Assembly: GCA_019694165.1 (NCBI GenBank)
Contig: JAIBCL010000001.1
Span: 620,001 to 684,000, forward strand
Direction of reading: 5' to 3'
Length of the DNA: 64,000 bases
DNA from: Verrucomicrobiaceae bacterium
Lineage (GTDB): Bacteria; Verrucomicrobiota; Verrucomicrobiia; Verrucomicrobiales; Verrucomicrobiaceae
Shown: positions 19,330-30,200 of the stretch, piece by piece
How the letters are laid out: each line of letters starts with the position of its first letter
Numbering within the stretch: the stretch's first letter is position 1
Position numbers and translations under genes: made by a program
Notes under the pieces: generated by a model
Seen by the model: the letters and a program-made list of their open reading frames with translations, nothing else
The model's database searches: none
What the model was told of the DNA's origin: nothing

Positions 19330-21540
19330 TCATTCCTTGGGCTGAATCGTCTGCTCGTCGATGATGCCGAAGATTTCGCGCACCGTGCTTTCTTTTTTCT
19401 CTGCGGCCCATTTGTCGAGCGCGAGGGTCAGTCGCTCGGTGACGTCGGGGAACCGGTCCTTCACGTCGCGCTCGCAGTGCGGGTCGGCGTTGAGGTCGAA
19501 GAGGCGGCGGATGGGGCGGTCTTCGCCGGGAGTGCGGATGAATTTGAAGCGTTCGGTGCGCAGCGTGCGCTCTTTGGTCTGGAGCACGGCATCCTGGAAC
19601 TTGTCCTTGAGCACGAAGTGAAAGTCGAAGTCGGGGTCGATGAAGGTGGTCTCGTCCATCGGCGGGATGTGCAGCGGCTTCTCGCCGGGAATCTTGCGGC
19701 GGAAGAAAAGGTAGCTCGTCTCGCCGTAGAAGCCGAGGCTCAGGTCGTTGCTCTCGCCGCGAATGTAGGGAGCGAGGCTTTTGCCTTCGAAGCGCTTGTC
19801 GGCCGGGACGCCGACGAGTTCGCAGATGGTGGGGGCATAGTCGATGGTGCGGACCACGTTCTTCACCTGCTTGCCGGGCGTGGCGAGTCCGGGAATGTGC
19901 ATCACGGCGGGGACGTTGTTCGCCTGATCGCCGCCGTTGAAGGTGAGGCCGTGGCCGAAGGTGACGTTGGGCTCGAACAAGTCGTCGCCGTGGTCGCCGG
20001 TGACGATGATGATGGTGTTGTCGAGCAGGCCCTGGTCCTTCATGGAGGCGACCACGCGGCCCACGCAGTCGTCGAACATGCGGATGCAGCCGTCGTAGAG
20101 GTCGTTGATGCGCTGGACTTCCTTGGGCGGGAACTTGCTCCACTTCTCGTTGATGTCGGTGCCGCCGATGAACTCGTCCACATTGAGAGCCAGCTCGTGA
20201 TCGTGCGGGCCATCGTATTTGGGATCACCCCACAGCTCGGCGTACTGGCGCGGCGTCTTGTAAGGCAGATGCGTGCAGGAGTAGAAGGCAAACATGAGGA
20301 ACGGCTTCTCGTCCTCGGCGCGCTTCTTCAGACGATCGATCACCTGCTCGGTGACCACGTCGGGCGTCATGTAGTTGGCGAAGGAGCGCAGCTTCGGGAA
20401 GAGCATGTGACCGACGCGGTTGTCGAAGAAGAGCGGCAGGATTTGATGATGGAGATAGACCACCTCGCTCATGTAGGTTCGGAAGTTGTCAAAGTCCGCG
20501 ACGGTGATGTCCTCGAAACCCATGGGCAGCTCGTTGAAGCCGCAGGCACACCAGTCGCCGATGACAGCGGTGTCGTAGCCGTTATCTCGCAGCGTGCGGG
20601 CCAGCGCGGGTGATTCCGCGTTGACCTTGTCCACCATGGCGCGGTTCGGGAACATGTGATGGATGCCATGCGTGTGCGGATACTGGGAGGAGAAGATCGT
20701 GACCAGCGACTCCAGCGTGGAGGCGATGGGTGTCATGCACTTTTGGAAGTTGATCCCGCCTTCGGCGAGCCGGTCGATGCTTGGCGAGGTGGGCCGATGG
20801 TAGCCGTTGCAGGAGAGGTGGTCGGCCCGCAGCGAGTCGGAGGCAAGAATCAGGATGTTCTTCGGCTTTGATTTGTCCAGAGGATCGAGCCTGCCCGCCG
20901 AATCGCGGCCCACGCCGTAGCCGCTGACCACCAGCACACCCATCATCGCCACGACCGACATTGCGCTGAAGAGCAGAGGCTTCGCCGCGCGGCCGAACCA
21001 GCGGCGCATCTCGGAGGCGTAAAACGCCACCGCCACGACGACCGTGAGAGAGGGAAAGACATTCACGACAAAGCCGTGCACCAGGCCCTGCACACCTTTG
21101 CCGAACCACGAGCCGACCGCGTAATACCAGCCTTCGAGATAGCGGTAGTCGCCAAAGTATGGCTTCTCCAGCATCAGGCGGACGATGAAGAATCCGTACA
21201 ACACGCCGGCGAACATGGCCGCCCGCCACACCACACCCCACCTGCCAAAGGGCCGCACCCGGCTCCACACCAGCACGAGCGGATAGATCAGCAGCGCATA
21301 GCCGACGGCCACGAGAAGATAGCCTTTGAGGACGACGACATTGCTCCAGATGAGGTACCACCAGTGCGTCTTGATGGCGATCTCGGTGAAGCGGTTGTTG
21401 AAGCCATAGGTGTTGCCCGCGAAGCTGGCCACCGCGCTCACATACCAGGCGACGAGCGTGCCCAGCACGGTGAGCACGACGAGCTTGAAGATTTGCAGAC
21501 GAGAAAGCGGCGCCCGCTGCGGCGGTTCGGTTACGGTCAT
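19330..21540 (-). CDS. Membrane-anchored sulfatase-superfamily hydrolase lacking the formylglycine Cys
   Basis: 736 residues from ATG 21540. The first 210 residues hold about five membrane spans; the rest is an alkaline phosphatase/sulfatase-fold domain. Metal motifs are visible: NILILASDSLRADHL (Asp235) and VTGDHGDDLFEPNVTFGHG. At the nucleophile position the usual C-x-P-S-R is replaced by IASTLESLVTIFSSQYP, which aligns with the T-L-P-S block of Ser/Thr-type members with Thr275 as likely nucleophile. It is therefore not a formylglycine sulfatase and may be a phosphodiesterase or phospho-group transferase acting outside the membrane. An upstream in-frame start would add 61 unlikely residues. 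Confidence 0.82.
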   Translation of the reverse strand: MTVTEPPQRAPLSRLQIFKLVVLTVLGTLVAWYVSAVASFAGNTYGFNNRFTEIAIKTHWWYLIWSNVVVLKGYLLVAVGYALLIYPLVLVWSRVRPFGRWGVVWRAAMFAGVLYGFFIVRLMLEKPYFGDYRYLEGWYYAVGSWFGKGVQGLVHGFVVNVFPSLTVVVAVAFYASEMRRWFGRAAKPLLFSAMSVVAMMGVLVVSGYGVGRDSAGRLDPLDKSKPKNILILASDSLRADHLSCNGYHRPTSPSIDRLAEGGINFQKCMTPIASTLESLVTIFSSQYPHTHGIHHMFPNRAMVDKVNAESPALARTLRDNGYDTAVIGDWCACGFNELPMGFEDITVADFDNFRTYMSEVVYLHHQILPLFFDNRVGHMLFPKLRSFANYMTPDVVTEQVIDRLKKRAEDEKPFLMFAFYSCTHLPYKTPRQYAELWGDPKYDGPHDHELALNVDEFIGGTDINEKWSKFPPKEVQRINDLYDGCIRMFDDCVGRVVASMKDQGLLDNTIIIVTGDHGDDLFEPNVTFGHGLTFNGGDQANNVPAVMHIPGLATPGKQVKNVVRTIDYAPTICELVGVPADKRFEGKSLAPYIRGESNDLSLGFYGETSYLFFRRKIPGEKPLHIPPMDETTFIDPDFDFHFVLKDKFQDAVLQTKERTLRTERFKFIRTPGEDRPIRRLFDLNADPHCERDVKDRFPDVTERLTLALDKWAAEKKESTVREIFGIIDEQTIQPKE

Positions 21541-21920
21541 GATCGGGACGCGAAGGTTACCAGATGCCGGAAGTGAAGCAACCGCGCAGAGTTGAGTCGG
21601 CGGGAGGTCCCAGGGCTTACGCATGAATTGCTTCTGTGTGAATTCCCACGGATTCAGGACGACCACGGATCGGACTTCTTCTGGACCCATCTGTGGAATC
21701 CTAAATCTTGCGGGGCAAAGCATCGATTTGCGGCTTTCGCTTTCGGTTCATGCGTAAGCCCTGGGGATGTCCGGCCCGCAGCGCCGCGGACCGGACTTGC
21801 AAGACTGCTTTGCGCACCGCCTCGTCGGCCGGGCTTGCCGCGGGACATGCGCCCACGCTCTTCATCCGGTCCCGGCTTCATCCTTGCATCGCCTGCATTC
21901 TTTCCAACAATGGAGGCCCC
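21541..21920. other. Divergent intergenic region, mostly the inverted-repeat element
   Basis: About 380 bases between the divergent membrane hydrolase and UbiA genes. It contains the inverted repeat at 21609-21765 described separately. The right part carries the UbiA ribosome-binding site GGAGG at 21912-21916. Open frames inside have no recognisable domain. Confidence 0.5.
21609..21765. repeat. 157-base element bounded by a perfect 19-base inverted repeat
   Basis: CCCAGGGCTTACGCATGAA at 21609-21627 recurs as its exact reverse complement at 21747-21765. The 119 bases between carry no gene. Terminal inverted repeats around a short non-coding core suggest a miniature mobile or REP-type element, here in the promoter region between two divergent genes. 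Confidence 0.65.
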
Positions 21921-22862
21921 ATGCCACCGCCCGAGAACGCCGCCGCCACGCCTCCTGTCATCACGCAGAGGGGCGGCAGTGCCGGTATCGGGACATGGCT
22001 GCGGGCTTTGCGGTGGAAGCAGTGGACCAAGAACGTCCTGGTCTTTCTGCCGCTGCTCTTTTCTCATCAATGGACGCAACCCGCGCTGTTCGGGCGTGCG
22101 GTGCTGGCCTTCGCCGTGTTCTGCGCGGGCGCATCAGCCATCTACTTGGTGAACGACATCATGGATGTGGCGGCCGACCGTGAGCATCCTGAGAAGAAAC
22201 ACCGGCCGCTGGCGGCGGGCCTCGTCAGCAGGCAGGCGTGCTGGGCCATGAGCGCGCTGCTCGTAGTCGCCGGCACTGGTGCGGCACTGGCATTGCTGCC
22301 ACGCCAGTTCTTCGCGGTGTATCTGATCTATGGCGTGGCGACGACGGCTTACTCCGCCGGCCTCAAGAAGGTGGTGATGCTCGATGCCCTGATGCTGGCG
22401 GGCTTTTACACGCTGCGGATCTTCGCCGGATCGCTCGCCACGCAGACACCGGTGTCGAAGTGGCTGCTGCTCTTCTCGATGTTCTTCTTCCTCGGGCTGG
22501 CGTTTCAAAAGCGGCTGGCCGAGCTGCGCGGCTGGGAATGCGACGAGTCGCCGCTCCACCGCCGCGGCTACGTGAAGGGTGATCTGGACCACATCCTGAG
22601 CATGGGCACGAGCGCCAGCTACATGGCCGTGCTGGTGCTGGCGCTCTACATCCAGAGCCCGGACGTCACGGCGCACTACTCGCGGCCCGGCGTTCTGTGG
22701 TGGACGCTGCCGTGCCTGCTCTACTGGCTGAGCCGTCTGTGGCTGCTGGCGGGCCGGCAGGAGGTGTCCGAGGATGCCATCGACTTTGCAATCAAGGACA
22801 GGATCAGCTACGCAGTGGCCGCGGCCGTGGTGATCATCATGCTGCTGGCCAGGCCGATTTGA
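21921..22862 (+). CDS. UbiA-family polyprenyl transferase (decaprenyl-phosphate phosphoribosyltransferase-like)
   Basis: 313 residues with about eight to nine membrane spans. The first Asp-rich motif, NDIMDVAADREHPEKKHRPLAAG, resembles that of DPPR synthase-type members, which make decaprenylphosphoryl ribose, rather than menaquinone enzymes. The N-terminus RWKQWTKNVLVFLPL also fits that subgroup. A clear GGAGG with a 4-base spacer precedes the ATG, unusual in this window. The next gene encodes a polytopic membrane protein, so a lipid-linked sugar donor and its user may be paired. Confidence 0.85.
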   Translation: MPPPENAAATPPVITQRGGSAGIGTWLRALRWKQWTKNVLVFLPLLFSHQWTQPALFGRAVLAFAVFCAGASAIYLVNDIMDVAADREHPEKKHRPLAAGLVSRQACWAMSALLVVAGTGAALALLPRQFFAVYLIYGVATTAYSAGLKKVVMLDALMLAGFYTLRIFAGSLATQTPVSKWLLLFSMFFFLGLAFQKRLAELRGWECDESPLHRRGYVKGDLDHILSMGTSASYMAVLVLALYIQSPDVTAHYSRPGVLWWTLPCLLYWLSRLWLLAGRQEVSEDAIDFAIKDRISYAVAAAVVIIMLLARPI

Positions 22863-22959
22863 TGGGAGTTGATAGTTGGCGGCGGATGGTTGATAGCAGC
22901 GCGCGCGTCCGCCGGCCGCGAGTTCCGCTCCACATCCACCATCCCTCCGTCAGCCACGC

Positions 22960-24255
22960 ATGACCGTCGCCGCAGCCTCTGAGCGCACCCTCGCCATCCT
23001 CCGCCGGATCGACCCGGTGCCGCTGGTGATTTTCGCGGTGTTCTTCGCCTTCTACTTTCAGGCCGGCGGTGTGCTGCGGAACACGGCGGCTTACGATCGC
23101 GGCGATGCCTTCTTCCGCGCCGACACACGCCGCGCCTGGCGGGACATGGTCGGGGACCGTTTGAGCGCGCATGTGCATACGTCCGGGCATCCGAATTTCG
23201 TGATCTTCCACCAGCCGGCCGGCACGGCGCTCACCAGCATGGTCAAGAAACACTGGCGCTGCTCCAAAGCGGAGGCCAACAAGACGGCCACGATGCTGAT
23301 GACGGCCGCGGCGGCGGCTGGCACGGCGGGCTTTTTTTATCTGCTGCTGGCGGCCAATGGAGTGGCGCGGCTGCACAGCGTGCTTTTTACATGCGTGCTC
23401 GGGCTTTCCAGCGTGGGCATTTTCTACGCCAGCGTTCCGGAGACCTACGTGTTCTCCAGTCTCGGCCTCACGGCCATCGCGTGGCTTGCCTCGCGGCCCG
23501 GCGGCACGGGAGAGCCAGGGTGGCAGCTCGCGGCGGTCTATGCGTGGTCCGCGCTCACCACGAACATCGTGCTCATCGGCATCTGGTCGCTGGCGCGGCA
23601 CTGGGGGCGGCCTTTGAAGGAATGGATCAGGCGCGTGGCGGTTTCGACGGCCATCTCCGCCGCCCTGGTGGTGGCGGTCAATCTGCTGCAAAAACTCATC
23701 TTTCCAGGCACGGTGCTGTTCTTCGCCTCGCACTCAGTGGCAAAGGAATCACACTGGCTCTACTGGGAGCGCCTTCTTTCCCCCGTCGAGACCACGCGCA
23801 TTCTGCTGCAGCATCAGTGGCTCTCAAACATCATCGCGCCCGAACCGGAGAAGACATTCCCGTTTGGCCCCGACGCACCGATGGCGTCCATCGAAGCGGG
23901 GAGCTGGGCCATGTTCGCGCCGGCCTGGCCGCTTTTTGCGTTGTGGTCGCTCGTTCTGCTCGGCGCGGCTACCGCGCTCTTGGACCGGCGCTTTTACACA
24001 CCGGCCATCCTCGCCGCGCTCGGCGTCATGGCCTTCAACTTCTGCTTCTTTTTCGTCTTCGGGCACGACCGGATGCTTTATGCCGCGCTGTGGACACCCG
24101 TGAGCGTCTTCCTCGTGGCCGCGGGCACGGAGTCGCTCGTGCGGCGTGCGCCGGCTCTGTCCAAGGCCCTGCCCGTCGTGCTCGCCGTCCTGGTTGTCGG
24201 TGAAGGCTGGCACAACTGGCAGTTCCTCGGCAAAATCGCCGCGCTCGTGAAATAG
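22960..24255 (+). CDS. Polytopic membrane protein, possibly a GT-C type glycosyltransferase
   Basis: 431 residues with about ten hydrophobic segments, the first at residues 20-40. A first extracytoplasmic loop contains acidic and His residues (AAYDRGDAFFRADTRRAW and SAHVHTSGHPNFVIFHQP), as GT-C glycosyltransferases use an Asp in that loop. No family signature is certain, so the assignment is an inference from topology and from the UbiA-type gene 97 bases upstream. It ends 13 bases from the convergent A2M gene. Confidence 0.6.
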   Translation: MTVAAASERTLAILRRIDPVPLVIFAVFFAFYFQAGGVLRNTAAYDRGDAFFRADTRRAWRDMVGDRLSAHVHTSGHPNFVIFHQPAGTALTSMVKKHWRCSKAEANKTATMLMTAAAAAGTAGFFYLLLAANGVARLHSVLFTCVLGLSSVGIFYASVPETYVFSSLGLTAIAWLASRPGGTGEPGWQLAAVYAWSALTTNIVLIGIWSLARHWGRPLKEWIRRVAVSTAISAALVVAVNLLQKLIFPGTVLFFASHSVAKESHWLYWERLLSPVETTRILLQHQWLSNIIAPEPEKTFPFGPDAPMASIEAGSWAMFAPAWPLFALWSLVLLGAATALLDRRFYTPAILAALGVMAFNFCFFFVFGHDRMLYAALWTPVSVFLVAAGTESLVRRAPALSKALPVVLAVLVVGEGWHNWQFLGKIAALVK

Positions 24256-24268
24256 GCCGGCAAGCCTG

Positions 24269-27200
24269 CTACTTGCCCGCCACCTTCTTCCCGTCGCCGG
24301 ATGGCAGCGTCACGACTCGCTGGGTGGCGCTGAGGCCGAACTTGTCGGGCTGGTACATCGCTTCGATGCGGGCGGGCGGGGCGATGGTGTCCCCTTCGGC
24401 GATGACTCGTGCGAGGTAGGTGAGGTTGTAGCGGCCTTTGTCGGGGGCGTAGTCGGTGAAGAAAAGCGCGCGGTCGGCGCGGATCTCGCGGAAGTCGCAG
24501 AACCACGGTTCGCTGGCGTGGTCGGAGCGGTTGCCGCCGTTCTCGCCGCCCTGCGTTTCGAACTCGGGGTTCACGGCCTCGAACACGGCGGGCAGCGAGT
24601 CATTGATGGCCAGGTAGCGGCTGCCGGCGGTGATCTCCACCTCGAGTGTGACGATCACCATGTCGCCGACGCGCAATTCCTTTGCGTCCTGCACGGTGCC
24701 GTCGGGCATGAGCTTTGCGTAGCTGCGCGTGATGCCGTAGCCGGCGTTTTGTCCGTCGAACTGCTTCATCGGCGGCCACGCTTTCGCCTCGATGCGGGCA
24801 AAGGCGGTGCGGCCTTCGGGTATGGACACGCTGAGCGGCTTGGCGGCGAGATTGGAATTGAGCACGAAGCTGGTCTTCGCGGACGCGTTCTGCGTTTGCA
24901 GATTGAGCGGCACGTCCTGGGTGTCCCATTTCGCGGCGAGGGCGAGCGGCTCGCTGCCGGTCTTGATGCTGCGCTCGTAGGCGGCCAGTGATGTAAGCGT
25001 CCACGCATTCGTGATCGTATTGCCCCACTCGCCGCGGCCGTTGCGCGATTGGAGAATGCTCGTCGCCAGCGCGTCGGCGTCTTCCTTGAGGCCCATGTGC
25101 GTGCAGGCGATGAGGCGCAGAGCCTTGTTGAGCTGATTGCCCCACCAGTAAGACCACGTCGGCACCTGCGCGGGGCGCGGGGCCGGTTTCGGTGTTTCTT
25201 TCGCGACGGCCTTTGTGCCCGCCTTGTCTTTTTCTTTCGTGCCCGCAGTCTTGCCAGCGGACTTGCCCTTCGTGCTCGCGGTGGCTTTTGTTTTCGCGGC
25301 GGCAGCCGGCTCGGCTTTCTTGACTTCGACCACGGGCTTCGGGTGCCAGCCGAGCAATTCCTTCACCTGTGCCTCCGGCGCATCGTGAATGAGCATGGCC
25401 AGGCTCAGATACAATTTCGCCACCTCGGGAATGCGGTCGCGTTTGCCGAAGAGGAGGTTTTCGTACGCAGGCTCGGCCTTGCCGCCTTTGGCGAGCGTGT
25501 AGAGCGCCATCGCGGCGTGCGTGAGTGCGTATGGATCTTTTTCATCGTCGAGCGTGCGCAGCGACTTCGACAAATGATCGAGCAGCGCCGTGACCACTTC
25601 CGGGGGCACGGATGCGCCGGCATCGCGCGCCTTCAGCAAGACGTAGCCGCCATACGCCGTGCCCCACGGGCTGGACTCCTGGCCGCCGGGCCAGTAGGCG
25701 AGGCCGCCGTCGTCGGTGACCATTTGCAGAATGCGGTTCACGCCGGCCTGGATCGCGGCCTTCGCCTTGTCCTTCGCGAGATGCTCGGGGAAGAGATCAT
25801 TGTATCCGCCAAGCGCGAGCCACGGCATCATCGACGACGAGGTCTGCTCCACGCAGCCATACGGATAATGCAGCACGTAGCCAAGGGCATCGCGCACCTC
25901 CGAGAGCCGGCTCTGGCTCACGCTGACTTCCACCGCGCCTTCGCCTTCGAGAATCTGCGGGCTCACTTCTTTGAGCAGGTTTTCAACCGGCGTCTTTGCA
26001 TCGAGCCGTGCGTAGCGCACCTCGCGCAGTTCGGGCATCGGGTGGTTCACCTCGAAGACGGATTCGGTGCCGTCGGTCAATGCGGGCGCGCCTTCAGTCC
26101 ACTTCGTCGTGCGCGCGGTCCACGTCCATTTCGTGGTGCCTAGCTTGCTGAACTTGATCGGGAACGCCGTTGCAGTTGTCGCGCCGGCTTTCAGCGTGAG
26201 CGTGCGCTTCTGCGACTTTGCGTCGGCTCCTTTGGCTGCGCCGAGGATCACCGGCACATAAGGCCGCACTTCCTCGACGAAGGACGCGTGGTCATCGAGC
26301 TTGAGTTCGATCTCCACATCGCCAGCGTTCGGCGTGGTGTTGTGGATGACGGCCTTCACGAGCACTTCGTCACCGAGACGTGCAAAACGCGGCACGACCG
26401 GTTCGACCATGAGCGGCTTGTTGATCTTCACCGCCGACTCCGCACTGCCGAAGCGATCCACGCCCGCAGCGGCCACGGCCATGATGCGGTAGCGCGTGAG
26501 ATTGTCCGGCGCGGTGAAGGTGGCGCTCACTTTTCCCTGCGCGTCGCTCAAGACCGACGCCACCCACAGCGGCGTGACGACAAAATTCTTCCGCAGCTCG
26601 ATCTGCGCGTCTTCTTCGTCACCACCGCCGCCGACGAGGAAGCCTTTGTTTCCGCGCTGCCGCTCCGCGGCGTCCTCGGGCAGGATGCCGTCGAGCGAAG
26701 TCCAGTTCTTCACGGCCAGCGGGAAAGTGGCGCCGAAAAGTTTCATGGGATCAGGCGTCTCGAAATGCATGAGGCTCAGCACGCCTTCATCGACTGCGAA
26801 GATCGTCACGTCACTGCCGGCGACGGGCGCGCCTTTTCCGTCCTTCACCACGGCGGACACCACGACAGGCTCGCCCGGCTTCACTTCCTCGCGCCCGGGC
26901 TTCACGTCGATGGCGAGGTCGCGCGCGGTCGAGTCCACCTTCAGCTCGCAGTAGCCGACGCGATACTCGGGCATCTTGTGCTGCTTCGGACTTCCATCCG
27001 CGCCGCGCACGACGATCACGGAGACGAACACATTCGGCGACTCCGCGTCCTGCACCGGCACCTTGATCACCGGATTGTCCGGCGAGAGCTGCGTGATGTA
27101 CTGCTTGTGAAAGCGGTTCCGCTCCACGGTCACGAGCGCGGTGCCGGCGATGGGCGTCTTCACGACGATGGTGGCTTCCTGCCCCGGAGCGAGTTCCTTC

Positions 27201-30200
27201 TTGTCGGGCTGGAGGTTCATCATCGAGCCGTCCTCCATCGCCCAGGGGAACTCGCCTCCGCCGACGACGTAGAATGGCAAACGGCTCAGCAGCTTCTTGC
27301 CGTGTGCGTCGACCGACTCCGCCGTGAGGAAATACGTACCGGCCTTCGCGGGCTTGAAGGTGATCGTCGCGGAAGGCGCATGGCCTTTCGCCGCGGCTTT
27401 GAGCTGCACGGCTTGATGAAACTCATCCTGCAAAACGACCTGGTCCTTCGTCGTGCTGCCGCCGCCTGCGGTGGCGATCTTGATCGTGCTGTAGCTCTGG
27501 CGCTCGATCTTCACATCCACCTTCGCATCGCCATTGGGCGGATCGCCGTCGGGTGTGATGGCGATGACTTCGAGCGACACGTCCTTGCCGGTGGAGCCAA
27601 AGGTGTCCGGGCCCTTCAAACCGAGGATGAAGTCCGCGCCCGGCACGCGGAACTGGCTGGAGGCGTTGATGGTCTGTTCGTTGATGTCCGTGACCTCGGC
27701 CTCGACGCGGATGTTTTGCGGCATCGCGGCCTTGTCCGGCGGCGGCACGGGCATCTCGAGCATTGCGGTGCCGTCTTCATTCAGCACGGCGTCGCCAAAG
27801 GCATCCCACGACGCGTGTTCCTCCTCGCCAAAGTACGTGCCGCGCTCCTTGCCATAGCCGGCCCACGCGGGCGCGTCGCCGAAATGATAAGCCGAGAAAT
27901 TCTCCGGCGGCGCGAAGTCCTCGGTGCGATACGCGCTCCAGTTGATCTTTGCCTGCGAGAGCGCCTTGCCCATGTAGTAGTTCGCGGTGAGCGGCACGCG
28001 GATGCGCTCGGGTTTGAACTCGATCTTGTCGGTCTCGACCTTCACTTCGAAACTGTTCGGCCGGTAGTCTTCGATGCGGAAGGTGAACTGGCCGTTGCCG
28101 TCCTCGGCCCTGCCATTGCCGTCCTCGCCCTTCGCGGAGGGGAACGAAATGTTCAGCGTGTACCAGCCGAGCGGCCCTTCGGGCAGCACGAGGTCATCGT
28201 TCCACGAGCCGTTCGCGCTGAAGGCGATCTGCTTGTCCATCACGATGCGGTAGCGGGGATCGCGCAACACCATGCGCGCCTTCAGAGGCTGCGCGTCGAG
28301 TTGCAGATCATCGCCGCTCAAACGCCGCGCATACGATTTCAAGTGCGCCGTCTCTCCTGGGCGATACACAGGCCGGTCCGCGAAGATGAACGTACTCCGC
28401 TGGCCTTCCCACGGCGACTCCCATGCAGTCGGAATGTTGAAGCTCCACAGCCCTATGCTCGATCCGCCGTCTTGCAGCCGGATCGCCGTGCAGTCGCCGT
28501 CCTTCTCCGCGCTCACGAATTTCGGCTCCACGCCCTGCACGATCGCGATGCCGTTCGCGTCCGTATCGCCGCTGCCGAGCAGCTTGCGCTCGCCATCCAC
28601 CATCGTGAGGCGCACGCCTTGCACGGGCTTGCCGGTTTTGAGCGACACGACGAAGACCATCGACTCGCGTCCGTTCGTCTTCTGCACGATGCCGAGGTCC
28701 GTGAACTGCACGAGCGACTGCGCGATCACATTTTGCTTCCCCGCTCCCTCCGCCGCGGTGCCTTCCACTTCGAGGAAAAGCGGTCCCGCCTTCGCGCTGC
28801 CGAGGATTTCCTTCCAGTTCAGCCTGATGAGATCGCTGCGGTCGAGCGGCTTGTTGATGGGGAATGAGCGGTCGAACACGACCTGCCCTGGGTAGCTCTC
28901 GAAAGGCTCCACTTTGAACGCTGCCTTCTTCTGCGGCTCGCTGTGGAAGGCGCGTTCGTAGGGCTGGTATTTCTCGATGGCCTCCATCAATTGCGGCCCC
29001 GTGAGCCGCTTCGCCCGCACGCGCACCTGCCGCACGTTCGCGGCGGCGCACTCGAATTCGCCCTTGCCGGTGGCGAGCTGCGCGTTCACAAAAGCGGGCG
29101 TGGCCACGTAGGCCGGGTTCGTCTCGAACGTCTTCTCCGCCACGGCGACTGCGGCCAGTTGAAGGCCGTCTGATGACTCGATCTCCTGGCCTACGGTGAT
29201 GGTGTACTTTGTATTCAGCGTGAACTTTCCGTGGATCGCCACGCTGCGCCAGTCGGCATCCGTGCTCGTGATCTCGACGGCGGGCTCGATCTTCACCGCC
29301 GCGGCGATCTTCTTCGCCACTGCGGCGAGCACCTTCGGGTCATCGTCCCCGTTGTCATTGCGGTAGATCGTCTTGTTGAAGAGGACGCGCACGTAGTAGT
29401 CGCGATCGAAAGGCGTGTGCGCGCCGATGTCGCGCACCTCGAACGGCTGAACGTCGCCGACTTCGATCGACTCGCCCGCGGCGAGCGAGTCGTGGCCGGA
29501 CATGTTTTTCATGCCTGAAGCCACATTGAGTTTCCAGCCTTTGCCGACGGCCAACGGCGACTCCGGCTCGACGATGAGCGCGCTGAGCCGCGCGCCATCA
29601 GGCGACACGGACGGCTTTGCTCCGGTCACCTGCTCGGCCCATGTGGCCTGCGCATCGGCGCTGTAGCGATCGAAGTCTTTGCCCGTCGCGTGGCGGGCTT
29701 TTGCCGCCACGCGCGACTTCGTCTCCCCGCAGACGAAGAACATCGACTTCGCCGCCTCCGAGGGATTCACGCCGTCATTGAACTCAAACAGAAACGTCGC
29801 CGTGCGGCTGGTGTCGGACGTGTTGAACCACTTCGGATACTGGTCGATCACGCGGAAAGGCGCGCTGGTCACCTCGTCCAACAACGCCGTGGAGAGGGAC
29901 TTGCCGTCGAGGTCCTTCAAGCCCGCCTTGAGCTTGAAGCGGTAGGCAGTGTTGAAATGCGGTGGCTGAGTGAGACGGTAGAGGCCGCTGCGCGTGCTGG
30001 TCCATTTGAATTCGCCCGCCAGCTCCGGCTGCACCTCGAGCGGCGACTGCTGCGCCACCGTGCCAACGGTCTCTTTCTGGACCATTGCGGACGGAAAGCG
30101 CACCTCAATGGACGACTCAGGCCCCAGCTCCGGCGGCTGGATGTCGATGTCCGCGGTGAGCACGATCTCCTTCGGCACGGTCGGCACGGCGGCAGAAGGC

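Noticed and set aside
19231-20613. 460-codon plus-strand frame opposite the membrane hydrolase
   Set aside because: Val/Ala/Asp-rich antisense shadow; the minus strand carries conserved metal-binding motifs.
26288-28867. 859-codon plus-strand frame inside the A2M gene
   Set aside because: Antisense shadow of the alpha-2-macroglobulin; no signal, no motif, Arg/His-rich composition.
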